Source: Nevskia sp.
Lineage (GTDB): Bacteria > Pseudomonadota > Gammaproteobacteria > Nevskiales > Nevskiaceae
Direction of reading: 5' to 3'
Assembly (NCBI GenBank): GCA_030694365.1
Contig: JAUXYM010000004.1
Coordinates: 1-64,000 of the forward strand
DNA length: 64,000 nt
Shown here in pieces: positions 48,419 through 59,133 of the stretch; the first letter of the stretch is position 1, and each line of letters starts with the position of its first letter. The translations under genes and the position numbers were made by a program. Under the pieces are notes generated by a model. The model worked only from the letters and a program-made list of their open reading frames with translations, was not told the DNA's origin and ran no database searches.

Positions 48419-50005
48419 TCAATGACCAGTGGCGGCAGCTTCCGTGCCCGGCCCGGCTCCGGGAGCCGTGCGCGGCGCGCGGATCAACGGCAGGATCAGC
48501 AGCACCGAGGCCATCATCATCGACACCAGCGCGAACATGTCGCCGTAGGTCATCACCGCTACCTGCTGCTGCATCTGCCGCATCAGCAAGGACATCGCGC
48601 CCGCTTCGCTGCCGGTGATGGTCTGGCCGGTGGCGAGCATCTCGCGCACCGGTGCCGCGCCCGGCCGCACGGCTTCGCTGAGCATCTGCCAGTGCAGCCA
48701 GCTGCGTTCGTTGATCAGCGTGTTGATCAGCGCCAGACCGATGGCACCGCCGATGTTGCGCATCACATTGAACAGGCCGCTGGCATTTTTGACCTCGGAC
48801 ATCGGCAAGGTGCCGAGCGCGATGTTGGTCATCGAAAACATGGAGAACAGGAAGCCGCTGCCGCGGAAGATCTGCGGCACGATGAATTCGACGACGCTCC
48901 AGTCGGCGGTCAGCCGGCTGTTCAGCCAGGCGCCGATGCTGACATTGCAGATGCCGATCGCCAGCATGGTTTTCGGCCTGATCAGCTTCGCCAGCCGTCC
49001 GGCCAGCGGCGCGCTGAGGAACATCGCCACGCCCTGGGCGATCATCACGTGGCCGATCTGCAAGCTGTTGTAGCCACGCACCTGGCCGAGGAACAGCGGC
49101 GTCAGATAGATCAGCGTGTACAGGCTCATGCCGACGGCCATCGCCAGCACCGTGCCGAGCGCGAAATTGCGATCGGCAAACGCCCGCAGATTCACCACCG
49201 GATGCTCGGCGGTGAACATGCGATGGAAGAACAGCATGCCGGCCAGCACCGCCAGCACGGCACAGACGGCTACCGAAGCCTGCGAGAACCAGTCGTTGCG
49301 CGGGCCTTCATCGAGCGTGTATTCGAAGCAGCCGAGGAACACTGCCATGAACAGCAGGCCGCGCAGATCGATGACCTTCAGCAGTTCCGGCTGCGGCTGA
49401 TCGATCTCGACCAGGTTCCACACCGCGTAAGCCACCGCGAAGCCCGGCAGCACATTGATCAGGAACAGCCAGTGCCAGGACGCCGACTCGGTCAGCCAGC
49501 CGCCGACGGTAGGCCCGATCGACGGCGCCAGAGTGGCGATCAGGCCGAACAACACCTGCGGCAGCACCCGCCCGGCCGGCGGAAACATCAGGTACATCGA
49601 TGCCGACGTGGTCGGGATCATGCCGCCACCGAGAAAGCCCTGGATGACCCGGAACACGATCATCGATTCCAGATTCCAGGCCGTTGCGCAGGCGACGCTG
49701 GCCAAGGTGAAGCCGAGCGCGGAGATGACGAAATAGACCCGCGTCGACAGCAGCCGCGACAGATAGCCGGACAGCGGAATGGCAATCACTTCGGCGATCA
49801 GATACGAGGTCTGCACCCACTGGATTTCGTCGGCACTGGCCGACAGCCCGGCCTGCAACTGATTGATCGACGAGGCGACGATCTGGATATCCAGAATCGC
49901 CATGAAGGTGCCGAACAGCATGGCGATGAAGCCGAACCAGGCCAGCCGGCTGCGCGCCCGTTCGGCGGCGGTCGGCATGACAGCGGTAGGCAACATTGCA
50001 GCCAC
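48419..50005 (-). CDS. DHA2-family MFS efflux permease (EmrB-like)
   Basis: AILDIQIVASSINQLQAGLSASADEIQWVQTSYLIAEVIAIPLSGYLS, 14-TM layout. Confidence 0.92.
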   Translation of the reverse strand: MAAMLPTAVMPTAAERARSRLAWFGFIAMLFGTFMAILDIQIVASSINQLQAGLSASADEIQWVQTSYLIAEVIAIPLSGYLSRLLSTRVYFVISALGFTLASVACATAWNLESMIVFRVIQGFLGGGMIPTTSASMYLMFPPAGRVLPQVLFGLIATLAPSIGPTVGGWLTESASWHWLFLINVLPGFAVAYAVWNLVEIDQPQPELLKVIDLRGLLFMAVFLGCFEYTLDEGPRNDWFSQASVAVCAVLAVLAGMLFFHRMFTAEHPVVNLRAFADRNFALGTVLAMAVGMSLYTLIYLTPLFLGQVRGYNSLQIGHVMIAQGVAMFLSAPLAGRLAKLIRPKTMLAIGICNVSIGAWLNSRLTADWSVVEFIVPQIFRGSGFLFSMFSMTNIALGTLPMSEVKNASGLFNVMRNIGGAIGLALINTLINERSWLHWQMLSEAVRPGAAPVREMLATGQTITGSEAGAMSLLMRQMQQQVAVMTYGDMFALVSMMMASVLLILPLIRAPRTAPGAGPGTEAAATGH

Positions 50006-50016
50006 GTTCTGGACGC

Positions 50017-51144
50017 TTAGTGCTGGGCCGCGCCGGCTTCAGGCTCGGCTCGTGTATCGACACTGACTTCGACCGACAGCCCCGGCCGCAGCCGGCTGGC
50101 GAGCGCGGCGCGGTCGTCGAGGGCGATGCGCACCGGCACCCGCTGGACGATCTTGGTGAAGTTGCCGGTCGCGTTCTGCGCCGGCAGCAGCGCCCATTCG
50201 GCACCGGAAGCCGGCGAAAAGCTGTCGACATGGCCGTGCAGCAGCAGGCCAGGGAAGGCATCGATGTCGATCTCGACCGGCTGGCCGATGCGCATCTGAT
50301 TCAGCTGGGTTTCCTTGAAGTTGGCTTCGACATAGAGCTGATCGAGCGGCACCAGCGACAGCAGGCGCTGGCCCGACTGCACTCTCTCACCAAGCCGCGC
50401 CGACAAATCACCGACCGTGCCGGCCACCGGCGCGACGATGGCTGTTGAGGCCAGATCGATCTCGGCCAGCTTCAGCTGTGCTTCTGAAGCCGACAGCGCC
50501 GCTTCGAGCCCGGCGCGGCTGCTGTCGCTGAGCGTGGTCAACGCCCGTTCGGCGGCCTGCACGCCGGCAGCGGCGCGAGCCACCGAGGCGACGGCGTTCA
50601 GATGCGCGGCCTCGGCGTTGTCGAGCCGCTGGCGGGTGGCGACGCCATCCTTGAGCAGGCTGCGGGCGCGGTCGAGTTCGCCACGGGTCTGCACTTCGCT
50701 GGCGCGGGCGGCAGTGACCTGAGCCCGCGCTTCGGCGATCGCAGCATCCTGCTGGCCGCGCTGCTGACCGTTGCCGGCCAGCGCCGCCTGCGCTTCGGCC
50801 ACGCTGGCGCGAGCGCTGTCGACACGAGCCGCGTAATCGCGGCGATCGATTTCCAGCAGCAGATCGCCAGCGGCCACGGTCTGGTTGTCGCGCACTTTCA
50901 GGCTGACGATCTCGCCGCCGACTCTCGGCGTCAGCACGCTGATGTCGGCACGCAGATAGGCGTTGTCGGTGGCGATGAAGAAGCGCCCGACCTGCCACCA
51001 GCGCCAGCCCCAGACGGCGGCGGCGATCAGCACGACGAGCAGGATCGCGAGGCGCAGCAGCCGGCGTGATGCGCTTGAGGCCGCCGTGCCGGAGTTGGGG
51101 GCAGGGGCGGGGGCGGGGGCGGGGGAGTCGATCGTGGTGGCCAT
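50017..51144 (-). CDS. HlyD/EmrA-family membrane fusion protein
   Basis: FFIATDNAYLRADISVLTPRVGGEIVSLKVRDNQTVAAGDLLLEID. Confidence 0.92.
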   Translation of the reverse strand: MATTIDSPAPAPAPAPNSGTAASSASRRLLRLAILLVVLIAAAVWGWRWWQVGRFFIATDNAYLRADISVLTPRVGGEIVSLKVRDNQTVAAGDLLLEIDRRDYAARVDSARASVAEAQAALAGNGQQRGQQDAAIAEARAQVTAARASEVQTRGELDRARSLLKDGVATRQRLDNAEAAHLNAVASVARAAAGVQAAERALTTLSDSSRAGLEAALSASEAQLKLAEIDLASTAIVAPVAGTVGDLSARLGERVQSGQRLLSLVPLDQLYVEANFKETQLNQMRIGQPVEIDIDAFPGLLLHGHVDSFSPASGAEWALLPAQNATGNFTKIVQRVPVRIALDDRAALASRLRPGLSVEVSVDTRAEPEAGAAQH

Positions 51145-51216
51145 CGGGTTGCTTCCTGCGGAGGCGGGTGCCTGACTACTTGCGGGCGGCTTGCAGCAGC
51201 GGAAACCGGCTGATAG

Positions 51217-51232
51217 TGTAGTGAACGTTACA
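51217..51232. promoter_or_regulatory. Possible TetR-family operator between the divergent efflux genes
   Basis: TGTA-GTGAACGT-TACA dyad located between divergent emrA-like and tetR-like genes. Confidence 0.35.
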
Positions 51233-51252
51233 TTTCATTTTGTGCCCCCGCC

Positions 51253-52005
51253 GTGGCGAAAGTCAAACCTCCAGCAAAACCCGAAGCAGCGAAACCTGCG
51301 GCTGTGAAAACCAGGCCCCAGGGCCAGCAGAAGGCTGTGCGCGACAAGCGGCAAACCGCGCTGGCGACGGCGGCCGAGCCGGAAGCGCGGGGCGCGCGCG
51401 GCACGGCAAGGCGCGATGCGATGCTCGCCGCCGCACGCGACGTGTTCCTGGAGTCGGGCTATGAAGGTGCCAGCATCGAGGAAGTCATGCGCCGGGTCGG
51501 CGGCTCGAAAGCCAGCTTGTACCGCTACTTCGGCAACAAGGAAGGCCTGTTCGGCGACATCATCGCGGCCCGCTGCGACGAATTCATGCAGGGCTTCAAG
51601 GTGCCTGCGCAGGCCGATGACGACATCGAAGCCACGCTGACCTCGCTGGCGCAGCGCTTCGTCACCGTGTTTCTCGATCCCGAACGGCGCGAGCTGTTCC
51701 GCATCATGATCGCCGAGATGCCGCGCTTCCCGGCACTCGCGCAGCGCTTCTACGAGAGCGGCCCGGCGCGCGCGCACAAGCTGCTTGGCGATTACTTCCG
51801 CCGCCAGCAAGAGGCCGGCCGCCTGGTCTGCCCGGACCCGGAATTCACCGCCGTGCAGTTCATCGAGATGGTCAAGGCCAACCCCCAGCATCGCGCCCTG
51901 CTCGGCTTCGATCCGTTCCTGCCCGGCCGCAGCGCCGCCCAGCACATCGCCGGCGTGGTCAGCCTGTTCCTGCATGGCTGCGCGCGACGCCCTGACTCCC
52001 TGTGA
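51253..52005 (+). CDS. TetR/AcrR family transcriptional regulator
   Basis: RDAMLAAARDVFLESGYEGASIEEVMRRVGGSKASLYRYFGNKEGLFGDII HTH. Confidence 0.93.
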   Translation: MAKVKPPAKPEAAKPAAVKTRPQGQQKAVRDKRQTALATAAEPEARGARGTARRDAMLAAARDVFLESGYEGASIEEVMRRVGGSKASLYRYFGNKEGLFGDIIAARCDEFMQGFKVPAQADDDIEATLTSLAQRFVTVFLDPERRELFRIMIAEMPRFPALAQRFYESGPARAHKLLGDYFRRQQEAGRLVCPDPEFTAVQFIEMVKANPQHRALLGFDPFLPGRSAAQHIAGVVSLFLHGCARRPDSL

Positions 52006-53297
52006 AGAGCCTAAAGATGAACCGCAGCCTCCCCCGCAGCCGCGTCGTGATTGCCGTTTCCCTGTCGTTCGCGGCAGCGCAAGCCGGCGCCACCAGCCTG
52101 CACGAAGCCGCCGAACGCGCGCTCCAGCAGGATCCTCGTCTTGCCGCTGCCCACCTGTCGGCAAGCGGCAGCGCGGCAGAAGTCGAAGCCGCGCGCGCCG
52201 GTTATTTGCCGAGCGTCAATGCCACTGTCATCGGCGGCCGCTCGCGGCTCTATACCGACGCCCAGTTCCCGCAGGCCGGTGCCCGCCAGCCGCTGAGCTG
52301 GGGCCTGGTCGCCAGCCAGCCGCTGTACAGCGGCGGCCTGGTCGCCGCTCAGGTCGACGCGGCGCGGTCCCGACACGAAGGTGCCGAGCAAAACGAGGCC
52401 GCGACTGTCCAGCAACTGCTGTTCGCCGCCGCCGGCGCCTGGCTCGATGTGAAGCGCGACCGCGCCGTGATCGGCCTCAACGAAACCAATGTCCAGCGCC
52501 TTCAAAAGGCGCTGGACGACAGCCGCAAACGCCTCGATGCCGGCGAAGCGACCAAGGCCGACGTCGCCCAGGCCGAAGCGCGGCTGGCCGAAGCCTGCGC
52601 CAGCTTGCATCGGGCCCGCGCTACCGAAGCGGTGAACGCCGCCGCTTACGAGCGCGTGGTCGGTGTGCCGCCGGATCAATTGCCCGGCGACTGGCCGAAG
52701 CCGCTGGTGCCGGCGACGCTCGCCGAAGCGCTGGCGGTGTCAGCCGATACGCCGGCGGTGCGCGCCGCCGATGCCGAGGATCGCGCCGCCAAGTCGCGGA
52801 TCAGCGCCGAACGGGCCGGCCATCTGCCGCGCTTGTCGATCGAAGCGGAAGCCAATGACGCCGACGATTCCACCTTCACCTACGACCGCCAGACCTACTG
52901 GTCGGTGCAGTTGAAAGCGACCCTGCCGATCTACGCCGGAGGTGCGGTGGCCTCGCGGGTCTCGGCCGCGAAAGCCGAAGCCTCGGCCGCCGAAGCCCGC
53001 GCTGCCGACAGCCGTCGTGCCTCGAATGAGGCGATCGCCCAGGCCTGGGCGATGTACCAGTCCTCGGCGCAGGTGATCGCCGCCTACGAAGCTGCGGTGA
53101 AGGCCAGCGAACTGGCGCTGGACAGCGTCCAGCGCGAGCAGGCCGTCGGCACTCGCACCACGCTCGATCTGCTCGATGCCCAGCGCGAGCTGCTGACCGC
53201 CACCGTCAACCTCGCCGCCAGCCAGCACGATCGCTCGCTGGCCGCGCTGCAGTTGCTCGGGGCTACCGGCCGGCTGACGCTGGCGGCGATTCCCTAG
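52002..53297 (+). CDS. TolC-family outer-membrane efflux protein
   Basis: SLHEAAERALQQDPRLAAAHL..., YEAAVKASELALDSVQREQAVGTRTTLDLLDAQRELL; GTG start overlaps the tetR stop. Confidence 0.9.
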   Translation: MKSLKMNRSLPRSRVVIAVSLSFAAAQAGATSLHEAAERALQQDPRLAAAHLSASGSAAEVEAARAGYLPSVNATVIGGRSRLYTDAQFPQAGARQPLSWGLVASQPLYSGGLVAAQVDAARSRHEGAEQNEAATVQQLLFAAAGAWLDVKRDRAVIGLNETNVQRLQKALDDSRKRLDAGEATKADVAQAEARLAEACASLHRARATEAVNAAAYERVVGVPPDQLPGDWPKPLVPATLAEALAVSADTPAVRAADAEDRAAKSRISAERAGHLPRLSIEAEANDADDSTFTYDRQTYWSVQLKATLPIYAGGAVASRVSAAKAEASAAEARAADSRRASNEAIAQAWAMYQSSAQVIAAYEAAVKASELALDSVQREQAVGTRTTLDLLDAQRELLTATVNLAASQHDRSLAALQLLGATGRLTLAAIP

Positions 53298-53359
53298 GGT
53301 CTGAAACGAAAACGGGTGGCCAGCGCTGGCCACCCGTCAGGTCAAGCCGAAACGGCAGC

Positions 53360-54388
53360 TCAGGCGACCTTGACCACCAGCTTGCCGAAGTTCTTGCCGG
53401 CCAGCAGGCCGGTCAGCGCGGCAGGTGCGCCTTCGAGATCGTCGATCAGGTCCTCGCGCACCTTCACCGAACCATCGGCGAGGCGCTTGCCCATCTCGAC
53501 CAGGAAGTTGCCGTAATGGGCGGCGTACTGATCGAAAATGATGAAACCCTTCAGCTCGAGGCGCTTGACCAGCACCGCGAACATGGTGCCCGGCAGGCGA
53601 TCGGCACCGCCAAAACCTTCGCCGTTGTAGTGGGCGATCAGGCCGCAGACCGGCACCCGGGCATTGACGTTGAACAGCGGCATGACGGCGTCCCAGACGG
53701 TGCCGCCGACGTTCTCGAAATAGACGTCGATGCCGTTCGGACAGGCGGCGGCCAGCTGCGCGGCGAAGTCCGGCGCGCTGTGGTCGACGCAGGCATCGAA
53801 GCCGAGTTCCTTGACCGCGTAATCGCACTTGGCGCGGCCGCCGGCAATGCCGACCACGCGGCAGCCAGCCGCCTTGGCCAACTGGCCGGAAATCTGGCCG
53901 ACGGCACCGGTGGCACCGGCAGTGACGAAGGTTTCGCCGGCCACCGGCTTGCCGATGTTGATCAGGCCATGCCAGGCAGTGAAGCCGGGCATGCCGAGCA
54001 CGCCGAGGTAGTAGCTGGGATGAGCCGCGCCGTTCGGCAGCTTCAGGATCACATCGCTGCCATCGGTGATCGCGTAGTCCTGCCAGCCAGCGTAGCTGTG
54101 CACGACATCACCGACCGCGTAGCCCGACAGCTGCGAGGCCTCGACCACCGACACCGTGCCGCCGCACATGACCTCGTTCAAGGCCACCGGATCGGCATAC
54201 GAAGGGCCATCGTTCAGACGGCCGCGCATGTAGGGATCGAGCGACAGCCACAGGGTGCGCAGCAGCATCTGGCCCGGGCCGGGCGAAGGCACAGCGGCGG
54301 TTTCGAGGCGGAAGGTCGAGGCATCCGGCGCGCCGGGCGGGCGCTGGGCCAACACCAGGCGGCGATTGCTGGTCACGGATTGCGACAT
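53360..54388 (-). CDS. NADP-dependent MDR-family oxidoreductase (CurA-like)
   Basis: YLGVLGMPGFTAWHGLINIGKPVAGETFVTAGATGAVGQISGQLAK, YFENVGGTVWDAVM. Confidence 0.92.
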   Translation of the reverse strand: MSQSVTSNRRLVLAQRPPGAPDASTFRLETAAVPSPGPGQMLLRTLWLSLDPYMRGRLNDGPSYADPVALNEVMCGGTVSVVEASQLSGYAVGDVVHSYAGWQDYAITDGSDVILKLPNGAAHPSYYLGVLGMPGFTAWHGLINIGKPVAGETFVTAGATGAVGQISGQLAKAAGCRVVGIAGGRAKCDYAVKELGFDACVDHSAPDFAAQLAAACPNGIDVYFENVGGTVWDAVMPLFNVNARVPVCGLIAHYNGEGFGGADRLPGTMFAVLVKRLELKGFIIFDQYAAHYGNFLVEMGKRLADGSVKVREDLIDDLEGAPAALTGLLAGKNFGKLVVKVA

Positions 54389-54447
54389 CGAAAACTCCTC
54401 GGATTTCGTTCAGGGACGTGCAGTAGACAACAGCCGGGTGGCAAACG

Positions 54448-55083
54448 TCATTGGCGGGCTCGCACTCGGCCAATCACCTTACTGATCGCATGGTCCTGCC
54501 AGCGGGCGAGCAGCAGCATCGCCAGGGTGGCGCCGATCAGCGCCATCAGCATGTCCGACTGGGTATCCCACTGGTCGCCCTGGGTGCCGAGAAAATCGTC
54601 GGCGTTCTGGCCCAGCGCGACTGCCGCCGCCCATTCGATCAGCTCGTAGACCGCGCTGATCGCCATCGCCACGCAGACCGACAGCAAGCCGGCGATGAAG
54701 GCATGGCCAGCGACGATGCGATGGCGGATCAGCAGCTCGCGCGTCGCCAAGGCCGGCACCAGACCCTGCAGCAGATGGCCGAGCTTGTCGTAGGGATTGC
54801 GGGACAGCGCGAACACCTCCTGCACCCAGTTGCCGATCGGCACACGGGCATAGGTCCAGGTACCGCCGCCGATCAGCACCAGCGCGTGCACGGCGATCAG
54901 CACGTACAGCAAGGTGGTCAGCGGAAAACGCCGGCGGCTGAACCACAGCAACGGGGCGACCAGCACCACCGGCAGCACTTCCATGACCCAGGTGAGGCGA
55001 TCAAACGGCGCGATCGCCGACAGGATCAGCGCCACGGCGACCAGCAGGACCAGCGCCGTGTGCAGGCGGGAGTTGGCGTTCAT
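54448..55083 (-). CDS. DUF2238 membrane protein (YjdF-like), possible independent gene from ATG 55083
   Basis: [39 protein letters not shown]...[23 protein letters not shown]...[35 protein letters not shown]. Confidence 0.85.
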   Translation of the reverse strand: MNANSRLHTALVLLVAVALILSAIAPFDRLTWVMEVLPVVLVAPLLWFSRRRFPLTTLLYVLIAVHALVLIGGGTWTYARVPIGNWVQEVFALSRNPYDKLGHLLQGLVPALATRELLIRHRIVAGHAFIAGLLSVCVAMAISAVYELIEWAAAVALGQNADDFLGTQGDQWDTQSDMLMALIGATLAMLLLARWQDHAISKVIGRVRARQ

Positions 55084-56934
<1,851 letters not shown>

Positions 56935-56965
56935 GTTTGCTGATCTGCGTCTCTGTCTAATTGAT

Positions 56966-57194
56966 TATTGATTCGGTCACGAAATAGTGGAATAAAGTGA
57001 TACGTCTGAATTTGACGTCCGATCTTCCCAGCGAGACCGACACGTGGCGGAATCAATAATAAAATCAATGTGTTTTTTGTTATTGAGGCGGCCGGCGCGG
57101 TCTAAAACCCTGAGTCACTTCCTGCCACCGTCGGCCTGCTTGTTCAACATTTTGAGGGCCGCCTCAATATTGATTCGGTCACGAAATAGTGGAA
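56966..57194. repeat. Pair of 27-bp direct repeats flanking an AT-rich spacer
   Basis: TATTGATTCGGTCACGAAATAGTGGAA at 56966-56992 and 57168-57194; inverted TATTGAGGCGGCC (57081-57093)/GGCCGCCTCAATA (57157-57169) inside. Confidence 0.8.
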
Positions 57195-57838
57195 CGAGGT
57201 GCTGCGCCGAAATTTGAGACTGAAGTTCTTCCAAGAGGGCAGACGCATCGTCAACAAGCCAGCCACGTCAAGAAGACATCAAACGCTTTCCAATCAATGG
57301 CCTGAGAACCTGTTCGCACCACCTTGGCGGCACACTCGGCCACTGGCACGCTCGATACAGTCACCTAGTCATAACGTCAGGCCAAGACCTGATCATCGGC
57401 ACCGCTGAAAGCGGGCTGTCGCGAAACTGGAGAGAAAGATGACCGTCGTTTCCCCTTTGCCGAGCAGCCCGCCGAGCCCACAGATGCTAGGTGTTTGCCC
57501 CTGCCAACTGATACCGCGTGGGTATCGCAAGAGACGGCGGCGTAACGAACGAGATAGCAATGAGGCGTCGCCTCGGCCTCAGCGCGGATCGGAAGCACGC
57601 CTGGATCGGCAAACGCAGGGCAGCCCGGGAAAAACACGAACCACGGCATTCGGGGGCAGATCGACGGTTCAGGCCAGGCCAAAGCCTTGATTTCAAAAGG
57701 CTCAGGGCCTTGCAGCCCTCGGCCTGTCGCCGGTCGAAGCTCGACTGCGGCGATCAATTATTTTGACGGTTCCGTCAAATATTTTGTGCGTCTGCGACAA
57801 GCGGCTGATTTTCAACGATAAATGGTCGGCCACATTTC

Positions 57839-57867
57839 TTGACCTCGACATCGACCGTGTTTATACT
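57839..57867 (+). promoter_or_regulatory. Sigma70-type promoter for candidate sRNA
   Basis: TTGACC (57839-57844) - 17 nt - TATACT (57862-57867). Confidence 0.7.
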
Positions 57868-57873
57868 GCACCG

Positions 57874-57992
57874 CAACAACAGTCATTCACCGCAGTGCAA
57901 AAGTAGAAAAACTCGATTGCACTGCGGATGTCTCCTCCAGAAAGGCTTCGGCCTTTCTCGCACCTTGCCCCCTGATTCAGGGGGTTTTTTTT
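57874..57992 (+). ncRNA. Candidate small RNA (~119 nt), no coding potential
   Basis: Promoter followed by hairpin CCGCAGTGCAA/TTGCACTGCGG (57890-57900/57917-57927), hairpin AGAAAGGC-TTCG-GCCTTTCT (57939-57958), terminator hairpin and T8. Confidence 0.7.
57968..57992 (+). terminator. Rho-independent terminator
   Basis: CCCCCT-GATTC-AGGGGG followed by TTTTTTTT. Confidence 0.9.
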
Positions 57993-58512
57993 GGGCGTCG
58001 ATATTTCTTGTATTTATTATCGAGCGCTGCCGGAGTCTGCCGCATTCAATTTTCAGATTCAAGCCCCAAAATGCCGTTCGTCGCCTGAATTCCTCGGTTC
58101 CTGGAATGAGCCTCGGTCAAGGCTGGCGATTTGCGCGTGGATAACTGCTCTTGGTCGCGTCTGGCGATGAGCTTTCTTGCAGGCCGATGAGCGCACCGCC
58201 ATTCCGCGCCACAAGCTGTGCCGACGCGCACCGCCGGCCGCCAAACTGCGCGCGACGCCCCGGGAAATCTCATGGAATCCTGGCGAAAATCGGCTTTTGC
58301 CGCGCATGGGATTGCACCTATAACTTGATCAGGCTTGGCACCATAAACGGAACAGGATGACTATCGCCCAAGAGGCCCGATGACCAACGATCGGGAACAC
58401 GTAATTCACCAGATAATTCGAGCTGGCGATTCACTTGCTGCACTTGGCGACTGTGGTTCGGGGACAGGTACATGTCCTGCACGATGATCGTCGGGCCGTC
58501 TGGCCAGTCGAC

Positions 58513-59133
58513 TCAGGGAATCAGCCAGTCCGCCGCCAGGCGGACACCATCATCGCCGTAGCGGAACTGCGCGCGGCGATGGCCGGCGTGATGCAGGTAC
58601 AGCGCTTCGAGCCGGGTGATCTGCGTTTCCAGCGCCACGAAGTTGGCCGCGCCGCGCTCGCTGAAGGCTGGCGTCCAGCGCTCGTCGTCGAGTTCCGGCG
58701 GCAGGCCACCGGTGGCGATCGGGCTGATCGAACTCGGTGGCGCGATGGCGTGGTAGATGCGCCGGCTGTTCAGCGCGGTCGATTCCCAGCGGGCGCGGGC
58801 GACGTCGTCATCGTGATGGACTTTTGCCCGGCCCCAGGCGCGGAACTGAAGGCGCAAGGCTTCGTCGTACAAGGTCCAGGCGATGCGGTTGTCGACGGCC
58901 AGCTCGGCAATTTTCGGCGAGCGGATATCGCTGTGGCACCAGATGCGCCGGCGGGCGCCATCGGCAGATCTGAGGATCACCGTCCGCAGGTTCGGGCCGT
59001 CATCACCGATGGTGCCCAAAGAGCCGGCATGGAACGGTGCCCTGAACGAGCCGCCGCCGGCTTCGAGCAAGGCCCAGGCTTCGGCCTCGATGGCATCGAG
59101 ACTGCCCGGAGGCAGGCGCGCTTCGCCGCTCAC
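58513..59133 (-). CDS. Pyridoxamine 5'-phosphate oxidase-like flavin-binding protein
   Basis: PNLRTVILRSADGARRRIWCHSDIRSPKIAELAVDNRIAWTLYD, C-terminal RYGDDGVRLAADWLIP. Confidence 0.8.
   Translation of the reverse strand: MSGEARLPPGSLDAIEAEAWALLEAGGGSFRAPFHAGSLGTIGDDGPNLRTVILRSADGARRRIWCHSDIRSPKIAELAVDNRIAWTLYDEALRLQFRAWGRAKVHHDDDVARARWESTALNSRRIYHAIAPPSSISPIATGGLPPELDDERWTPAFSERGAANFVALETQITRLEALYLHHAGHRRAQFRYGDDGVRLAADWLIP

Noticed and set aside
48422-50020. 532-aa plus-strand ORF opposite the MFS transporter
   Set aside because: Antisense artefact of GC-rich codon bias; low-complexity R/Q/H composition.
57340-57360. Possible sigma54 -24/-12 element (TGGCACGCTCGATACA) near the XylR-like gene
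   Set aside because: Has the TGGCACG half but no TTGC at the required -12 spacing.
57199-57408. Short ORFs in the 57.0-58.4 kb gap as genes
   Set aside because: No recognisable domain and compositional features of random ORFs.
58473-58495. GGACAGGTACATGTCC near-palindrome
   Set aside because: Imperfect, short, and lies near the 3' end of the PNPOx-like gene with no promoter context.
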